Shown: positions 54,201 to 62,286 of the stretch, piece by piece | Numbering within the stretch: position 1 is the first letter of the stretch | Layout of the letters: each line of letters starts with the position of its first letter | Assembly (NCBI GenBank): GCA_049115695.1 | Contig: JAGDZR010000014.1 | Location: forward strand, 1 to 64,000 | Length of the DNA stretch: 64,000 bases | Source: JAGDZR01 sp049115695 | GTDB lineage: Bacteria; Bacteroidota; Bacteroidia; Cytophagales; Cyclobacteriaceae | Reading direction: 5' to 3' | Notes under the pieces: generated by a model | Told to the model about the DNA's origin: nothing | The model's database searches: none | Seen by the model: the letters and a program-made list of their open reading frames with translations, nothing else | Position numbers and translations under genes: made by a program

Positions 54201-54794
54201 CCTGACATATTTGCCTTGGGCGAAATAGCTGAACACGCGCAGAAATTGAACGGGATCACGCTTGCCGCCGAAAATCAAGCGGATATATGTGCGCGATTTT
54301 TATTGGGCGATCCCAATGCAATCTATGAGGGAACCAGTCCAATGAACATTTTAAAGTTCCCGGAGCTGGATCTGTGCTCAATAGGACTGGCCCAAGTACC
54401 ACAGGATGGTCATAAATATGATGAGATTCTATTCATGGATAGAGCTGAGCTCTATTACAAGAAATGCATTGTAAGGGATGATAAATTGGTAGGGGCTATT
54501 TTGCTGGGAGATAAGGCTGAGTTTGCCGAGTTTAAAGAATTGATTGATGGTGGTACTGAACTTAGCGATAAACGTTTACAGCTCTTAAGGGCTGGTAAAA
54601 CATCCGCAATCGTAAAAGGAGAGCTTGTTTGCTCATGCAACAGCGTTGGTTCAGGGAATATTGAAGAGGCGATTGGTGAAGGCTGTGATTCCCTACAACA
54701 GATCTGTGACAGTACCGGAGCAGGGTTGGGATGTGGAAGTTGCAAGTCTCAGTTGCAACGAATACTCAAGAGTAGTTTGGAGCCTGTATCTTAG
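51282..54794 (+). CDS. Assimilatory nitrate reductase fused to a NirB-like NADH/FAD/BFD module
   Basis: A 1170-residue soluble protein. The N-terminal part (about 1-690) is a molybdopterin oxidoreductase with a [4Fe-4S] site C13/C16/C20/C48 and NasA-type features (MSAAVMGYK, GQPNAMGGREVGGMATLLAAHKDL). About 705-1090 is a pyridine-nucleotide-disulfide oxidoreductase (GAGAAAFRFINTF, ATGSRAFIPPG, VGGGLLGLELA). The C-terminus is a BFD [2Fe-2S] domain (CSCN...CGSC). The module equals the front half of NirB grafted onto NasA, so NADH can reduce nitrate in one chain. Preceded by a TACGTA array and long leader. Confidence 0.92.
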   Translation: MKERGIERFKSTCSYCGVGCGIDVTKKKDGRLEVKGDETYPVNKGMLCSKGMNLHYTVMDQSDRLTSPQLRWSKNHPLENVDWDTAIGRAAAVFKSLIAKYGPDSVGFYISGQCLTEEYYLVNKLVKGYLGTNNIDTNSRLCMSAAVMGYKLTLGEDSVPISYDDIEEADCFLITGANPAWCHPILYRRLEKHKINNPDVKVIVVDPRETDTAINADLHLQINPGTDEVLYRAIAKVLIEQGMVDENFILDHTEGFGPYRKEIMATSLKQASSVCGISVDMMIKAARMIGQSKGYISMWAMGINQSASGVNKNLALLALHLVTGKIGKPGSGPFSLTGQPNAMGGREVGGMATLLAAHKDLKNPEHRREVADFWGVDGINDKPGKTATEMFEALRTGEMKAIWIICTNPSVSMPDARLVDEALSNARFVVVQDISDRSDTARYADLVLPAAGWLEKEGTMTNSERRISYLPKAVSAPGSALPDLEIILRFAKAMGYSGFDFGNAEEVYAEYARMTKGSNIDISGLNYEKLISQRSAQWPVPSTDHAGTSRLFEDGKFYTASGKAQFHVTGPQVETEELSPEFPLILTTGRIRDQWHTMTRTGKVSRLGKHIGKPYLEINPIDATARGIKDGEPVVISSSRGEVRVTAQVTKSIKEGVVFLPMHWGKILNKDTSRANNVTDSRVDPVSKQPGFKYSAVNVAAFEKPQQKIVLVGAGAAAFRFINTFRQSNQTDEIHVFSKEEWPFYNRVLLPEYVNEHKEWKDLLKYHKDELEALDLKLYPSNPIVSVNRENKTLIDEKGETHTYDKLILATGSRAFIPPGVPKDMPGVMAMRNRANADELKQRLSDNSHVLIVGGGLLGLELASSLRDIEVEVTIIQRGSRLMERQLDPMASSLLKEYIEDRLDVRIYTDEEVRSIRQLDNGKLEAIARNDKVIECEAIVYAIGTRPNVELAKEAGLQCHIGVTVDDHMTTSDPDIFALGEIAEHAQKLNGITLAAENQADICARFLLGDPNAIYEGTSPMNILKFPELDLCSIGLAQVPQDGHKYDEILFMDRAELYYKKCIVRDDKLVGAILLGDKAEFAEFKELIDGGTELSDKRLQLLRAGKTSAIVKGELVCSCNSVGSGNIEEAIGEGCDSLQQICDSTGAGLGCGSCKSQLQRILKSSLEPVS

Positions 54795-54828
54795 GATTTA
54801 GATTTGAAGTAAAATTTGCCAGCAATAG

Positions 54829-56235
54829 ATGAAGGTTAGTGATTTAGTAAGGGTATTTGTAAAAGGAGGCATAATATCTCCAGCGGATTTATTGAAGATT
54901 GTGAATGTAGCCGAACAAGTCGGATCGAGTCACATTTTACTTGGGTCCAGGCAGGACATTATGTTTGCGGTTGAGGAAGAAAACAAAGGATTGCTTGGTG
55001 AGACTTTTGAGTCAATCAATAGCTACTACGAAATCAACAAATTTGAGTATCAGAATATCGCAAGCTCTTATGTGGCATTGGATATCCTACCGAATCGCAA
55101 ATGGCTTACTTCCAGTAAATATTTGTTGGTGCTACAAAACTTTAGTCATCGTCCAAGTCTACGGATCAATATTGTGGATCCATTGCAAAGTATGGTGCCT
55201 TTATTTACCGGGAACATCAATTTTGTAGCGTCAAGTAAGGAAGATTACTGGTACTTGTACGTGCGCTTTAAGGCAGTGCGAGCAACGGCCTGGTGTGCAC
55301 CTTATTTGGTGTATTCAGACGATTTACCGCATATTTCAGAGCAAATCGAAAATTTGGATTTACCTAAGGACCAGGATTATTTCCAAAAACTTGACGCCTG
55401 GATGAATTCAGAATTGGCTTGCAACAAGCAGCCAATAACGGAAGAATTGGTCCTGCCTGATGCCAATTTTCCATATTATGAGGGTATCAACAGAATATCA
55501 GATGGTAATTATTGGTTGGGCCTTTACTGGCGCTCTAATCGCTTTAGCTTAGATATTATTAGGAAAATATGTCAGAAATGTCTGGATACACGACTTGGAA
55601 AAATTAGCCTAACACCATGGAAGTCTGTGGTTATCAAGGGGATAAACGAAGAGGAAAGAGTGGAGTGGGAGAAATTGATGGGCAAAAATGGGATGAACCT
55701 GCGACACTCAGCGCTTGAGCTCAATTGGCATCTTCCTGCTCTTGACGAAGAGGCGTATGTGCTAAAACATTACCTAATACAGACCCTTGATGCTCAGGAT
55801 ATCAGTACATATGGTTTGACTTTTACAATAAAAACGACTGATGACATTGTGCTGTTCACTTCTATTGTGATAGAGCGAGTGGAGTTTGAGACATACAACA
55901 TTCTGTACTCCAGGGATTTTAATCCGAATCTTATGGAGTATGAGACCTATGCAAGTGCTGTAAGTAAAGAGGTTGTCGCACCACTCTTAATAGAATTGAC
56001 ACATATTTACTACGAGAACCTCTCGACTCAGACCAGTTCACCAGGTGAGCGAAGTATGCTTGTCAATGCCGGAGTTAAGGAATTGTACCAATGCAATAGC
56101 TGTATGACGGTCTATGATGCACAATATGGAGATGCAGCTCAGAACATTAAAGCAGGAACTACATTTAAAAATTTGCCTGATACATATGAGTGTGCGCTTT
56201 GCGGAGCAGGTAAGAGTGAGTTTGCTAAAATATAA
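54829..56235 (+). CDS. Rubredoxin-domain protein on a degenerate nitrite/sulfite-reductase scaffold
   Basis: A 468-residue soluble protein, 34 bases after the nitrate reductase. Two ferredoxin-like half domains are recognised from GGIISPADLLKIVNVAEQ...RQDIMF (1-150) and YWLGLYWRSNRFSLDIIRKI...ISLTPWKSVVI (about 225-300), as in NirA/CysI. The Cys ligands for [4Fe-4S]-siroheme are missing. The last ~50 residues are a rubredoxin (YQCNSCMTVYD...YECALCGAG) with four Cys. It is therefore not a nitrite reductase; it may be an electron carrier or assembly partner of the nitrate reductase. Confidence 0.75.
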   Translation: MKVSDLVRVFVKGGIISPADLLKIVNVAEQVGSSHILLGSRQDIMFAVEEENKGLLGETFESINSYYEINKFEYQNIASSYVALDILPNRKWLTSSKYLLVLQNFSHRPSLRINIVDPLQSMVPLFTGNINFVASSKEDYWYLYVRFKAVRATAWCAPYLVYSDDLPHISEQIENLDLPKDQDYFQKLDAWMNSELACNKQPITEELVLPDANFPYYEGINRISDGNYWLGLYWRSNRFSLDIIRKICQKCLDTRLGKISLTPWKSVVIKGINEEERVEWEKLMGKNGMNLRHSALELNWHLPALDEEAYVLKHYLIQTLDAQDISTYGLTFTIKTTDDIVLFTSIVIERVEFETYNILYSRDFNPNLMEYETYASAVSKEVVAPLLIELTHIYYENLSTQTSSPGERSMLVNAGVKELYQCNSCMTVYDAQYGDAAQNIKAGTTFKNLPDTYECALCGAGKSEFAKI

Positions 56236-56292
56236 ACCTTGTTGAAACTAACGAGGACGGGTTTTGGTATATTTATTGTAAAGATCCCAACC

Positions 56293-56757
56293 ATGAAGTA
56301 CTCTAAACTAACTGTTATCGCTCTTGTTTTTCTATACGCATGTATTGATACAGAAGAGCCGTCTCCAGACTCTTCTTTACGAAGTATGGAGGGCGAGGTG
56401 CTTGATTTGGTCAATGATCATCGGACCTCACAGGGATTGCCTTTACTGATCATGGATCAGACATGCCATGAACAGGCATTGATTCATAGTAAGGACATGG
56501 CCGATGGTACTGTATCATTTGGTCATGATGGGTTTGATGGTCGTGCAGAAATTGTCGAACAAACCATTGGAGCTATTGGAGTAGGTGAAAATGTTGCATC
56601 GGGTTATGTATCTGCTGAGGACGTAATGGAGGGTTGGCTGAACAGCTCGGGCCATCGGGCTAATATTCAGGGAGATTTCAATCGATTGGGAGTGGGAATA
56701 GTGCTATCTGATGATGATGAACTGTTTTTCACACAGATTTTCGCGAAAGTAGAGTAG
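56293..56757 (+). CDS. CAP/SCP (PR-1-like) domain lipoprotein
   Basis: A 154-residue lipoprotein. The ATG at 56293 gives MKYSKLTVIALVFLYAC; the frame is open 18 codons upstream but without a signal-like sequence. The CAP domain has VNDHRTSQGLPLL, the first His in the HSKDMA region, FGHDG, GENVASG, and the C-terminal GWLNSSGHRANI (conserved Glu/His set). Bacterial members are thought to be secreted proteases or lipid binders, without a proven activity. It is 57 bases after the rubredoxin gene, on the same strand, and probably independent. Confidence 0.88.
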   Translation: MKYSKLTVIALVFLYACIDTEEPSPDSSLRSMEGEVLDLVNDHRTSQGLPLLIMDQTCHEQALIHSKDMADGTVSFGHDGFDGRAEIVEQTIGAIGVGENVASGYVSAEDVMEGWLNSSGHRANIQGDFNRLGVGIVLSDDDELFFTQIFAKVE

Positions 56758-56795
56758 GAAATACATTAAGTCGTTGTTCCTATCAAGCCTTTCAA

Positions 56796-57824
56796 CTAAT
56801 CAATCCCTATTTTAATCACGGTACCATTCCTTCCCATCAACCACCCTATTCCGCTTGGCAATAGCTCAGCTGTCCAGAGGTTCTTATCTGAAATATTTTC
56901 AATAGTAAGTCCATTGTTAAAGATGACATCTGCTCCTTTTGGTCCACAAATGATTGATACATTTGACCCATTGACATTAGCGAAAGCACTGCAGTAGAAC
57001 GCCCCGACAGTGATTGGGTCAATTCCACTTGTCCAGTTGGTACCTCCATCTTGGGTTAGGAAATAATTGGATTGTGTGGTGCTGTCATTCATCAGATCAC
57101 CACCCACTATCAAACCTGATTGGTCGTCTGTAAATCTCACTGAAGTGATCCCCGCAGCTTCTCCTTTGATCATGGGTGTGACCAAAGCCGACCAGCTGTT
57201 TCCATAGTCGCCTGAATAGAGTAATCGGGCATTTCCTCCCGCGCCAGTACCAATCCAGGCTTGACCATTTCCACCCAACTCTACACATGTGCCACTAGAG
57301 GCAAATCCACCTTCTCCATTCCCGGCCTGGGGCATATTTCCTGTTGGAAAATTCCAGGTCTGTCCGCCATCTCTGGTCACTAAAATGTACGGCTGTTCGC
57401 CGATTGCATCACCATAGACCACACCTCTTTTATCGTCCCAGAAATCCATACAATCTAAGAATCCATTGGGATCATCCATTTGATATAATAGTTCAAAGGC
57501 ATTCTTGGAGCGTGTAAACTTGAATATGGCTGAGGCTTTTCCCGACCCAATGCTCAATAGCATTGCCATGTCACTTGATAAGCCATAAACATCTCTGAAC
57601 TGCATGGTGTCCATGGGATGGGTGTATATGCTCCATTGTTCACCTCCATTTTCTGTGAATATGACGGTACCACCGGTACCACTTGCCCATACTGTTTGTT
57701 CATCAAGTATGTGCTGCGCAATGAGTAGTTGTGCTGTACCGGATGTTTGCTCCACCAATTGAATGGACTGAGCATGGGCTCGGAATATGATTAATGTGAA
57801 GAGTGAACTGACAATGAATTTCAT
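56796..57824 (-). CDS. Exported BNR/Ycf48-like beta-propeller protein
   Basis: A 342-residue protein with a signal peptide (to about AHAQ). The chain is a propeller of BNR/Asp-box-like blades (FTENGGEQWSIYTHP, VTRDGGQTWNFPTGN, YSGDYGNSWSALVTP, LTQDGGTNWTSGID; S/T-x-D-x-G-x-x-W). Such propellers are often called 'oxidoreductase' or 'photosystem II stability' proteins by homology to Ycf48, a misleading label here. No active-site Arg triad of sialidases is apparent. It is separated from the PD40-OmpA gene upstream by a terminator, so it is probably its own unit. Confidence 0.8.
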   Translation of the reverse strand: MKFIVSSLFTLIIFRAHAQSIQLVEQTSGTAQLLIAQHILDEQTVWASGTGGTVIFTENGGEQWSIYTHPMDTMQFRDVYGLSSDMAMLLSIGSGKASAIFKFTRSKNAFELLYQMDDPNGFLDCMDFWDDKRGVVYGDAIGEQPYILVTRDGGQTWNFPTGNMPQAGNGEGGFASSGTCVELGGNGQAWIGTGAGGNARLLYSGDYGNSWSALVTPMIKGEAAGITSVRFTDDQSGLIVGGDLMNDSTTQSNYFLTQDGGTNWTSGIDPITVGAFYCSAFANVNGSNVSIICGPKGADVIFNNGLTIENISDKNLWTAELLPSGIGWLMGRNGTVIKIGID

Positions 57825-57865
57825 TGAATGGTTAAGGCTTATTTAAAGTGCGTTAAGATAGCCTT

Positions 57866-57898
57866 AAAAAAAGAAAGGTTGCCCCATCGGAGCAACCT
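57866..57898 (-). terminator. Terminator of the PD40-OmpA gene
   Basis: On the minus strand AGGTTGCTCC, loop GAT, GGGGCAACCT form a 10-bp stem (one G-T pair) followed by TTCTTTTTTT, 38 bases after the stop of the OmpA-family gene. Confidence 0.88.
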
Positions 57899-57936
57899 AC
57901 CTACATATGCTCCTTCGAGCAAATCTACCAGCGGTG

Positions 57937-59940
57937 TTACTTTGAGAGGATTCTAAACTCTACTCTTCTGTTTAGCGCTCTTCCTTCTTCTGTTTCATTG
58001 GTGGCTATTGGGGCATTTTCTCCATAACCTTTTGCCTCAAATCGGTCACCGCTAATGCCGTTTTTGGTGAGGTATGCACCCACACTTTCGATTCTATTCT
58101 GTGAAAGAGAAAGGTTCGCAGCATCAGATCCAACATTGTCAGTGTGTCCAGAGAGCTCTACTCTCATGTCTGGATTGTCATTCAGGAGTGTCACGAGTCT
58201 GTTCAGCTCAATGAAGGAAGCTTCCATTAGTTCTGCTTTGCCAAATTCGAAGAATATGTTGTTGAGTCGGATGACCTGACCCACTTCAATGGGTGTCAGG
58301 TACAGATCTCTTTCGATTTCCGCATACTCCGTAAGTTCTGTCAGGTCCACATTTTGGTTGACTGCATAGTAGCCGCTGGCTTTGGCCATAAAGCCATACA
58401 GTTTACCATAAGGCAATACAATTTTGTAGTCTCCATTGTCCGGATCTGAAATCGCCGAGCCCAGTTCAGTGCCATCAGGTAACAATTCGTAAAGCACCTC
58501 AGCGCTCAATGAGGTATTGGTCTTGGAGTCATACACCTTGCCATAGACGAGGGCTACTGGCTCGGGACGCGTATCATCTCTCAGTTTGACCCGGTGGAGA
58601 TCTGAGTTGCCATAGCTGTCGCTACGACTTGTGAAGTAGGCATAATCTCCTCTGGCTGCAATACTGAAGTCTGTTTCGTAAGCATCACTGTTGATGTCCG
58701 GGCCCAGATTCTTGGGTTCAGACCAATTGGTCCAGGTATCGTCCAACCGCTTACTCACCCAAATGTCGTTGCTGCCATAGCCACCTTCCCGATCTGAAGA
58801 AAAATAAAGTGTGACCCCATCAGCCGCCAGGAACGGTCCTTCTTCATCACTCTTTTTTCCGTTGATAGTAGGTCCAAGATTGAGAGGCTCGGTAAACTCC
58901 ATACCAGAGGTCCTGAACGACACATTGATGTCGTGACTCTTCTTCGACTCTTTGGTCTGAATTGAACTGAATAAAATACGTTGGTCGTTGGACAAGAAAT
59001 AGTCTGCGGAGTTCGCTTTGTTTTCGAAGTTTTTGATTTCAAAAGATTGTGGAATTGCCCATCCACCAGGTTTCTTGTAGGCAATGGATACACCAGAGCC
59101 ATTTCGTGACCCATCCGTATCGTATTTGTTACTTACCACCAGTGAGTTACCATCAGGATTGACACTGATCGGCCAGTTATATGTTTCGTTGTTGATAGGT
59201 CTGCCGATGGTCTTTCGTTCAGTCCAGAATCCATCTTCATCGAGGGTAGAATAGTATACATCGAGATCATCTTCAAGGCGGTATAATCCGACATTGTCCT
59301 CATGTCCGCCAATCGCGAAATAGAGCGTTCTGCCATCCGGTGAAATCTTGGGTGCTGTTTCTCTCAGATCGGAGTTGATATTTGGCCCTAAATTTTGTCG
59401 GCCAAGCTCCATGGTAAATGGCTGGACGGATTCAATGATGCCGATACCGTCAAGACCATTCCATCCTGATATGTCTGCAGGTTTCCCCACTACTTTCACA
59501 GCTGCCACTTCATAGTTGGTAAACTGAAAAGCTACCTGAAACAGTCGTTTTGGCGCATTGGTTTCTTCGGTTTCTCCACTGTACACCTGATACTCATTGT
59601 CCTCTGAATCGTACAAGTAGATCTCTGTAATTGTACCAGGGTTACAATTTTCTGCTACCACAACGCGATTGGCTTTTTGAGGTGTGGCAAATTTTACCTT
59701 AATAAAAGCCGGATCATCAGATTCCTCATCTGGTGCCTCGTCCCAGCCAAATAAGTAGCTGAGAGAAGAAGCCCTTGCCCGAGTGTGATAAACATCTGGT
59801 TCGCCGAGCACTTTTACATTGGCGTAATCTTCAGTTTTGTAGGATTGAGAGCAATCGGCAATGGATGATGCCCATTGAATCTCTTGTGCGCTAACCAAGC
59901 ATAGGCTCAATAGCATTAAGGCGCTAATAATATGTTTCAT
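57937..59940 (-). CDS. PD40 propeller - OmpA family outer-membrane-associated protein
   Basis: A 667-residue exported protein (signal peptide to about VSAQ). Residues about 20-170 form a jellyroll-like N-terminal region. About 180-440 is a six-blade PD40/WD40-like propeller (KISPDGRTLYFAIGG, LAADGVTLYFSSDREGGYGSNDIW, the latter recurring). About 450-530 is a CarboxypepD_reg-like beta domain. The C-terminus is an OmpA peptidoglycan-binding domain (LSGHTDNVGS, NLSLSQNRIESV, GYGENAPIATN, NRRVEF). The layout is standard in Bacteroidota envelope proteins, including those linked to gliding or T9SS. Confidence 0.9.
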   Translation of the reverse strand: MKHIISALMLLSLCLVSAQEIQWASSIADCSQSYKTEDYANVKVLGEPDVYHTRARASSLSYLFGWDEAPDEESDDPAFIKVKFATPQKANRVVVAENCNPGTITEIYLYDSEDNEYQVYSGETEETNAPKRLFQVAFQFTNYEVAAVKVVGKPADISGWNGLDGIGIIESVQPFTMELGRQNLGPNINSDLRETAPKISPDGRTLYFAIGGHEDNVGLYRLEDDLDVYYSTLDEDGFWTERKTIGRPINNETYNWPISVNPDGNSLVVSNKYDTDGSRNGSGVSIAYKKPGGWAIPQSFEIKNFENKANSADYFLSNDQRILFSSIQTKESKKSHDINVSFRTSGMEFTEPLNLGPTINGKKSDEEGPFLAADGVTLYFSSDREGGYGSNDIWVSKRLDDTWTNWSEPKNLGPDINSDAYETDFSIAARGDYAYFTSRSDSYGNSDLHRVKLRDDTRPEPVALVYGKVYDSKTNTSLSAEVLYELLPDGTELGSAISDPDNGDYKIVLPYGKLYGFMAKASGYYAVNQNVDLTELTEYAEIERDLYLTPIEVGQVIRLNNIFFEFGKAELMEASFIELNRLVTLLNDNPDMRVELSGHTDNVGSDAANLSLSQNRIESVGAYLTKNGISGDRFEAKGYGENAPIATNETEEGRALNRRVEFRILSK

Positions 59941-60077
59941 GACTAGTATGGTTCAAATAGACTGTAAGATACTGGCCCATCTGATGAGATTAAATAAGGA
60001 GAAGGTGGTATTCTGACTACCATGAATCACGGAGGAGTTGGATGGAGTAGCGGGCGGAGACAATGTTTGTAGCTACA

Positions 60078-60131
60078 TTATCAAATGATAAGAAGTCAAT
60101 AAAACCGCTATATTTTATTATCATATGATAA
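60078..60131. promoter_or_regulatory. Paired palindromes TTATCA-(A/T)-ATGATAA
   Basis: TTATCAAATGATAA (60078-60091) and the perfect palindrome TTATCATATGATAA (60118-60131), each followed by GAA, lie 40 bases apart, near four helical turns. They sit in the 462-base gap between the divergent OmpA gene and the lipoprotein gene at 60403. A dimeric regulator site is likely; its protein is unknown. Confidence 0.5.
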
Positions 60132-60253
60132 GAAACGGTGTTAATTATAAAAAAAGTGTAATAAATTTTAACTACACCTCCCCACTTTGTTAGATTTGGC
60201 ATTATCCAAAACAGAATACATAAGAATTTAACCGCTAAAAACTAAAATCAGCT

Positions 60254-60362
60254 ACTCACCCAAGTCAATCAATTTCAAGGAAGTCTTTTGAGGGAGAAAG
60301 TTATTTCATTCTTTCCTTGGTGAGCTACATAAAAAATGAAGCACCCCTGCGGACACAGGGGT
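60254..60362 (+). promoter_or_regulatory. Structured leader of the 60403 lipoprotein gene
   Basis: The leader contains CTCACCcAAG near 60254, which can pair with CTTGGTGAG further on. CAAGGAA can instead pair with the same TTCCTTG, so the pairings compete. A separate hairpin ACCCCTG-N6-CAGGGGT lies at 60343-60362, about 40 bases before the ATG. No terminator T-run follows. This suggests a regulatory 5' leader, but the fold was judged by eye. Confidence 0.35.
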
Positions 60363-60402
60363 ACTCAATCAAATTAAAAATTACTGTAAAACAACTTTTA
60401 AA

Positions 60403-61401
60403 ATGAAAAGTAAAATTATTAATCGAATTGCTTTGTCAGTCCTTTCAATAGGAATATTTACTTCGTGTAACGAAGAAAAGATCTCACCAGAAGAATTAAA
60501 TATTCGGTTTTCTGAGAAAATATCAATGAAGAATGGTCAAACTTCTTTTCAGACTCTTGTTGACTTTTCCGAGTTTGTTGAGAACAATGAAGCTCGAGAA
60601 TCATTCGTAAGACAAGTAGAAAGTAAAAGAGAAGATTTGTCAAAAAGTGGTAGAATATCATTGGATGGTGAAGTTTCCACAGGTGACGATTTTCTTGATG
60701 CATTACTTGATCAAAATCAAATTGTAAGAATTGGTGATTATTTTATTAAGATTGATTTGCCAAATGAGAAAGTGTATGTTCTTCCAGATTATAATAGCGA
60801 GGAGTATGATGATCTTGTCTCAGTAAATCTTCAGAATAATAATATCATGGTCTTCAGCACTGACGATGAGGTAATTCATTTATTGGAAGAGGGTTCAACA
60901 GGAACTCAAAATGGACGGACTGAATTTTGCAGTGAAAGCGGCGCTAGAGATGATTTTGGTGATGAATATTGGTGCTATCCAGAGGATATTTGCGATGATG
61001 ATCGCATTCATTTAGCAGCGCATTATTTGAAAAGTGGTGTTTGGTTTACGCTGAACGCCAAGATGGAGCATCAAACAAAAGGTGGAATTTGGTGGTCTTC
61101 TGCGCCTTTGAAGGATTCAGATGGAAATATTCGAATCCATGGTGTCCGAATGCAGGGATCGGGTAGTTTTAAACCGAAGTGTAGATCAACGCAAACGATA
61201 AATGAAACAACTACTGAAAACTGTTATAATTCATCGGGCGTTGAGGTTCAGCGATCTTGGAATGGAATAAATCAACGACCATATAGTTCTACTAGAAAGC
61301 TTACATCTTACTCATATACAGTTAGATATACTCACAAAGACCAATCGAGTTTGACTAATTATGTTGAGTTGCTAGCAAAAACAATAACCGTTTCGGATTA
61401 A
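60403..61401 (+). CDS. Unrecognised lipoprotein
   Basis: A 332-residue predicted lipoprotein (SIGIFTSC, Cys22). No domain is recognised. The first part is a helical stretch (FQTLVDFSEFVENNEARESFVRQVESKRED) followed by a segment with FIKIDLPNEKVYVLPDY. Residues about 185-215 hold closely spaced Cys (FCSESGARDD...WCYPEDICDDD). The last third is beta-rich (RSWNGINQRPYSS, TSYSYTVRYTHKDQ). It is one base from the following beta-barrel gene and transcribed with it behind a structured leader. AT-richer and less Bacteroidota-core in style than its neighbours. Confidence 0.62.
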   Translation: MKSKIINRIALSVLSIGIFTSCNEEKISPEELNIRFSEKISMKNGQTSFQTLVDFSEFVENNEARESFVRQVESKREDLSKSGRISLDGEVSTGDDFLDALLDQNQIVRIGDYFIKIDLPNEKVYVLPDYNSEEYDDLVSVNLQNNNIMVFSTDDEVIHLLEEGSTGTQNGRTEFCSESGARDDFGDEYWCYPEDICDDDRIHLAAHYLKSGVWFTLNAKMEHQTKGGIWWSSAPLKDSDGNIRIHGVRMQGSGSFKPKCRSTQTINETTTENCYNSSGVEVQRSWNGINQRPYSSTRKLTSYSYTVRYTHKDQSSLTNYVELLAKTITVSD

Positions 61402-61402
61402 A

Positions 61403-62125
61403 ATGAAGTTAAATCCTAAATTATCAGGAGTGCTTTTTGCACTCCTGCTTTCAATGAATGTCCATTCTCAAGATGTTTGTGAGTTGGGCCTATCAGTCGG
61501 GGTGCTTTTTCCAAATTTTCGACATACAGAAACTGGAACTAATCTAACGACACCATTGACTTTAGGATCGCGAACAGTGCTTTCAATTACATGTCCTATT
61601 TCTGAGAGAATTGGTTTAACAACAGGTCTAGGAAGATTTTATTTCGAGGAGGGTTATAAGTTTGACAATCTTAATATGATAATGGTTGGTTCAGTATGGA
61701 CATACACCATACCTGTTCAGGTCTCATACCAGCTTGTTTCCAAAAGCAAATTTCGAGTTGTCTATACATCTGGAGTTTGGTTTCATGAAAACAATAAATA
61801 TGAGTTTTTTAAAACCAGAGAAGGCGAGCACTTCACAACACTTGATTCTGGTGAACCCGGTGATCATGTTGCCTATTCCTCGCTTTCAGTATACAATTTT
61901 CGCAGGATATTTCCTTTGATTGAACAAGGAGTGCGTATAGATTTTGCATTATTTCATAGATGGCTATTTTCGATTAAGGCGGGTTATGATTTTGGTCTGT
62001 ATAAGATTGCCGAAATAAATGTGGACTATCAATACAATATGGGACCTGATGAAAGCGCTTTAATTGAAACAAAAGGAGGTAATCTGAACTTTTCCATTGG
62101 ATTAAGATACAAGGTAAGACGATAG
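61403..62125 (+). CDS. Outer-membrane beta-barrel protein, unrecognised
   Basis: A 240-residue protein with a signal peptide (to about VHSQ) and alternating hydrophobic strands, with a C-terminal strand ending in NLNFSIGLRYKVRR, typical of porin-like OMP_b-brl proteins. The start directly abuts the lipoprotein gene (stop at 61401), so translation is probably coupled. The pair may act as a surface complex. No ligand is suggested. Confidence 0.68.
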   Translation: MKLNPKLSGVLFALLLSMNVHSQDVCELGLSVGVLFPNFRHTETGTNLTTPLTLGSRTVLSITCPISERIGLTTGLGRFYFEEGYKFDNLNMIMVGSVWTYTIPVQVSYQLVSKSKFRVVYTSGVWFHENNKYEFFKTREGEHFTTLDSGEPGDHVAYSSLSVYNFRRIFPLIEQGVRIDFALFHRWLFSIKAGYDFGLYKIAEINVDYQYNMGPDESALIETKGGNLNFSIGLRYKVRR

Positions 62126-62142
62126 TTTCTAAGCTCTTTGCT

Positions 62143-62165
62143 CTTTCAGGTCTGCAACCTGAAAG
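62143..62165. terminator. Hairpin between convergent genes
   Basis: CTTTCAGGT, loop CTGCA, ACCTGAAAG: a perfect 9-bp stem, 18 bases past the beta-barrel stop. The 162-base gap to the TauE stop holds nothing else recognised. A short T-rich stretch follows later, so it is a plausible, not certain, terminator. Confidence 0.5.
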
Positions 62166-62286
62166 CAATCTGAGTTTGATTTGCAATCAGTTTTGAATTT
62201 TTCGACCTGCTTTAGCAAGAAACACAAAACACTGTTCATAAGGAAGTTGAGGGCTTAAGACGCGTGCTTTAGGCTATTCTTATGGA

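Noticed and set aside
54829..56235. Calling this gene a nitrite reductase (NirA)
   Set aside because: The Cys ligands for the siroheme-[4Fe-4S] centre are absent, so catalysis is not supported despite the fold similarity.
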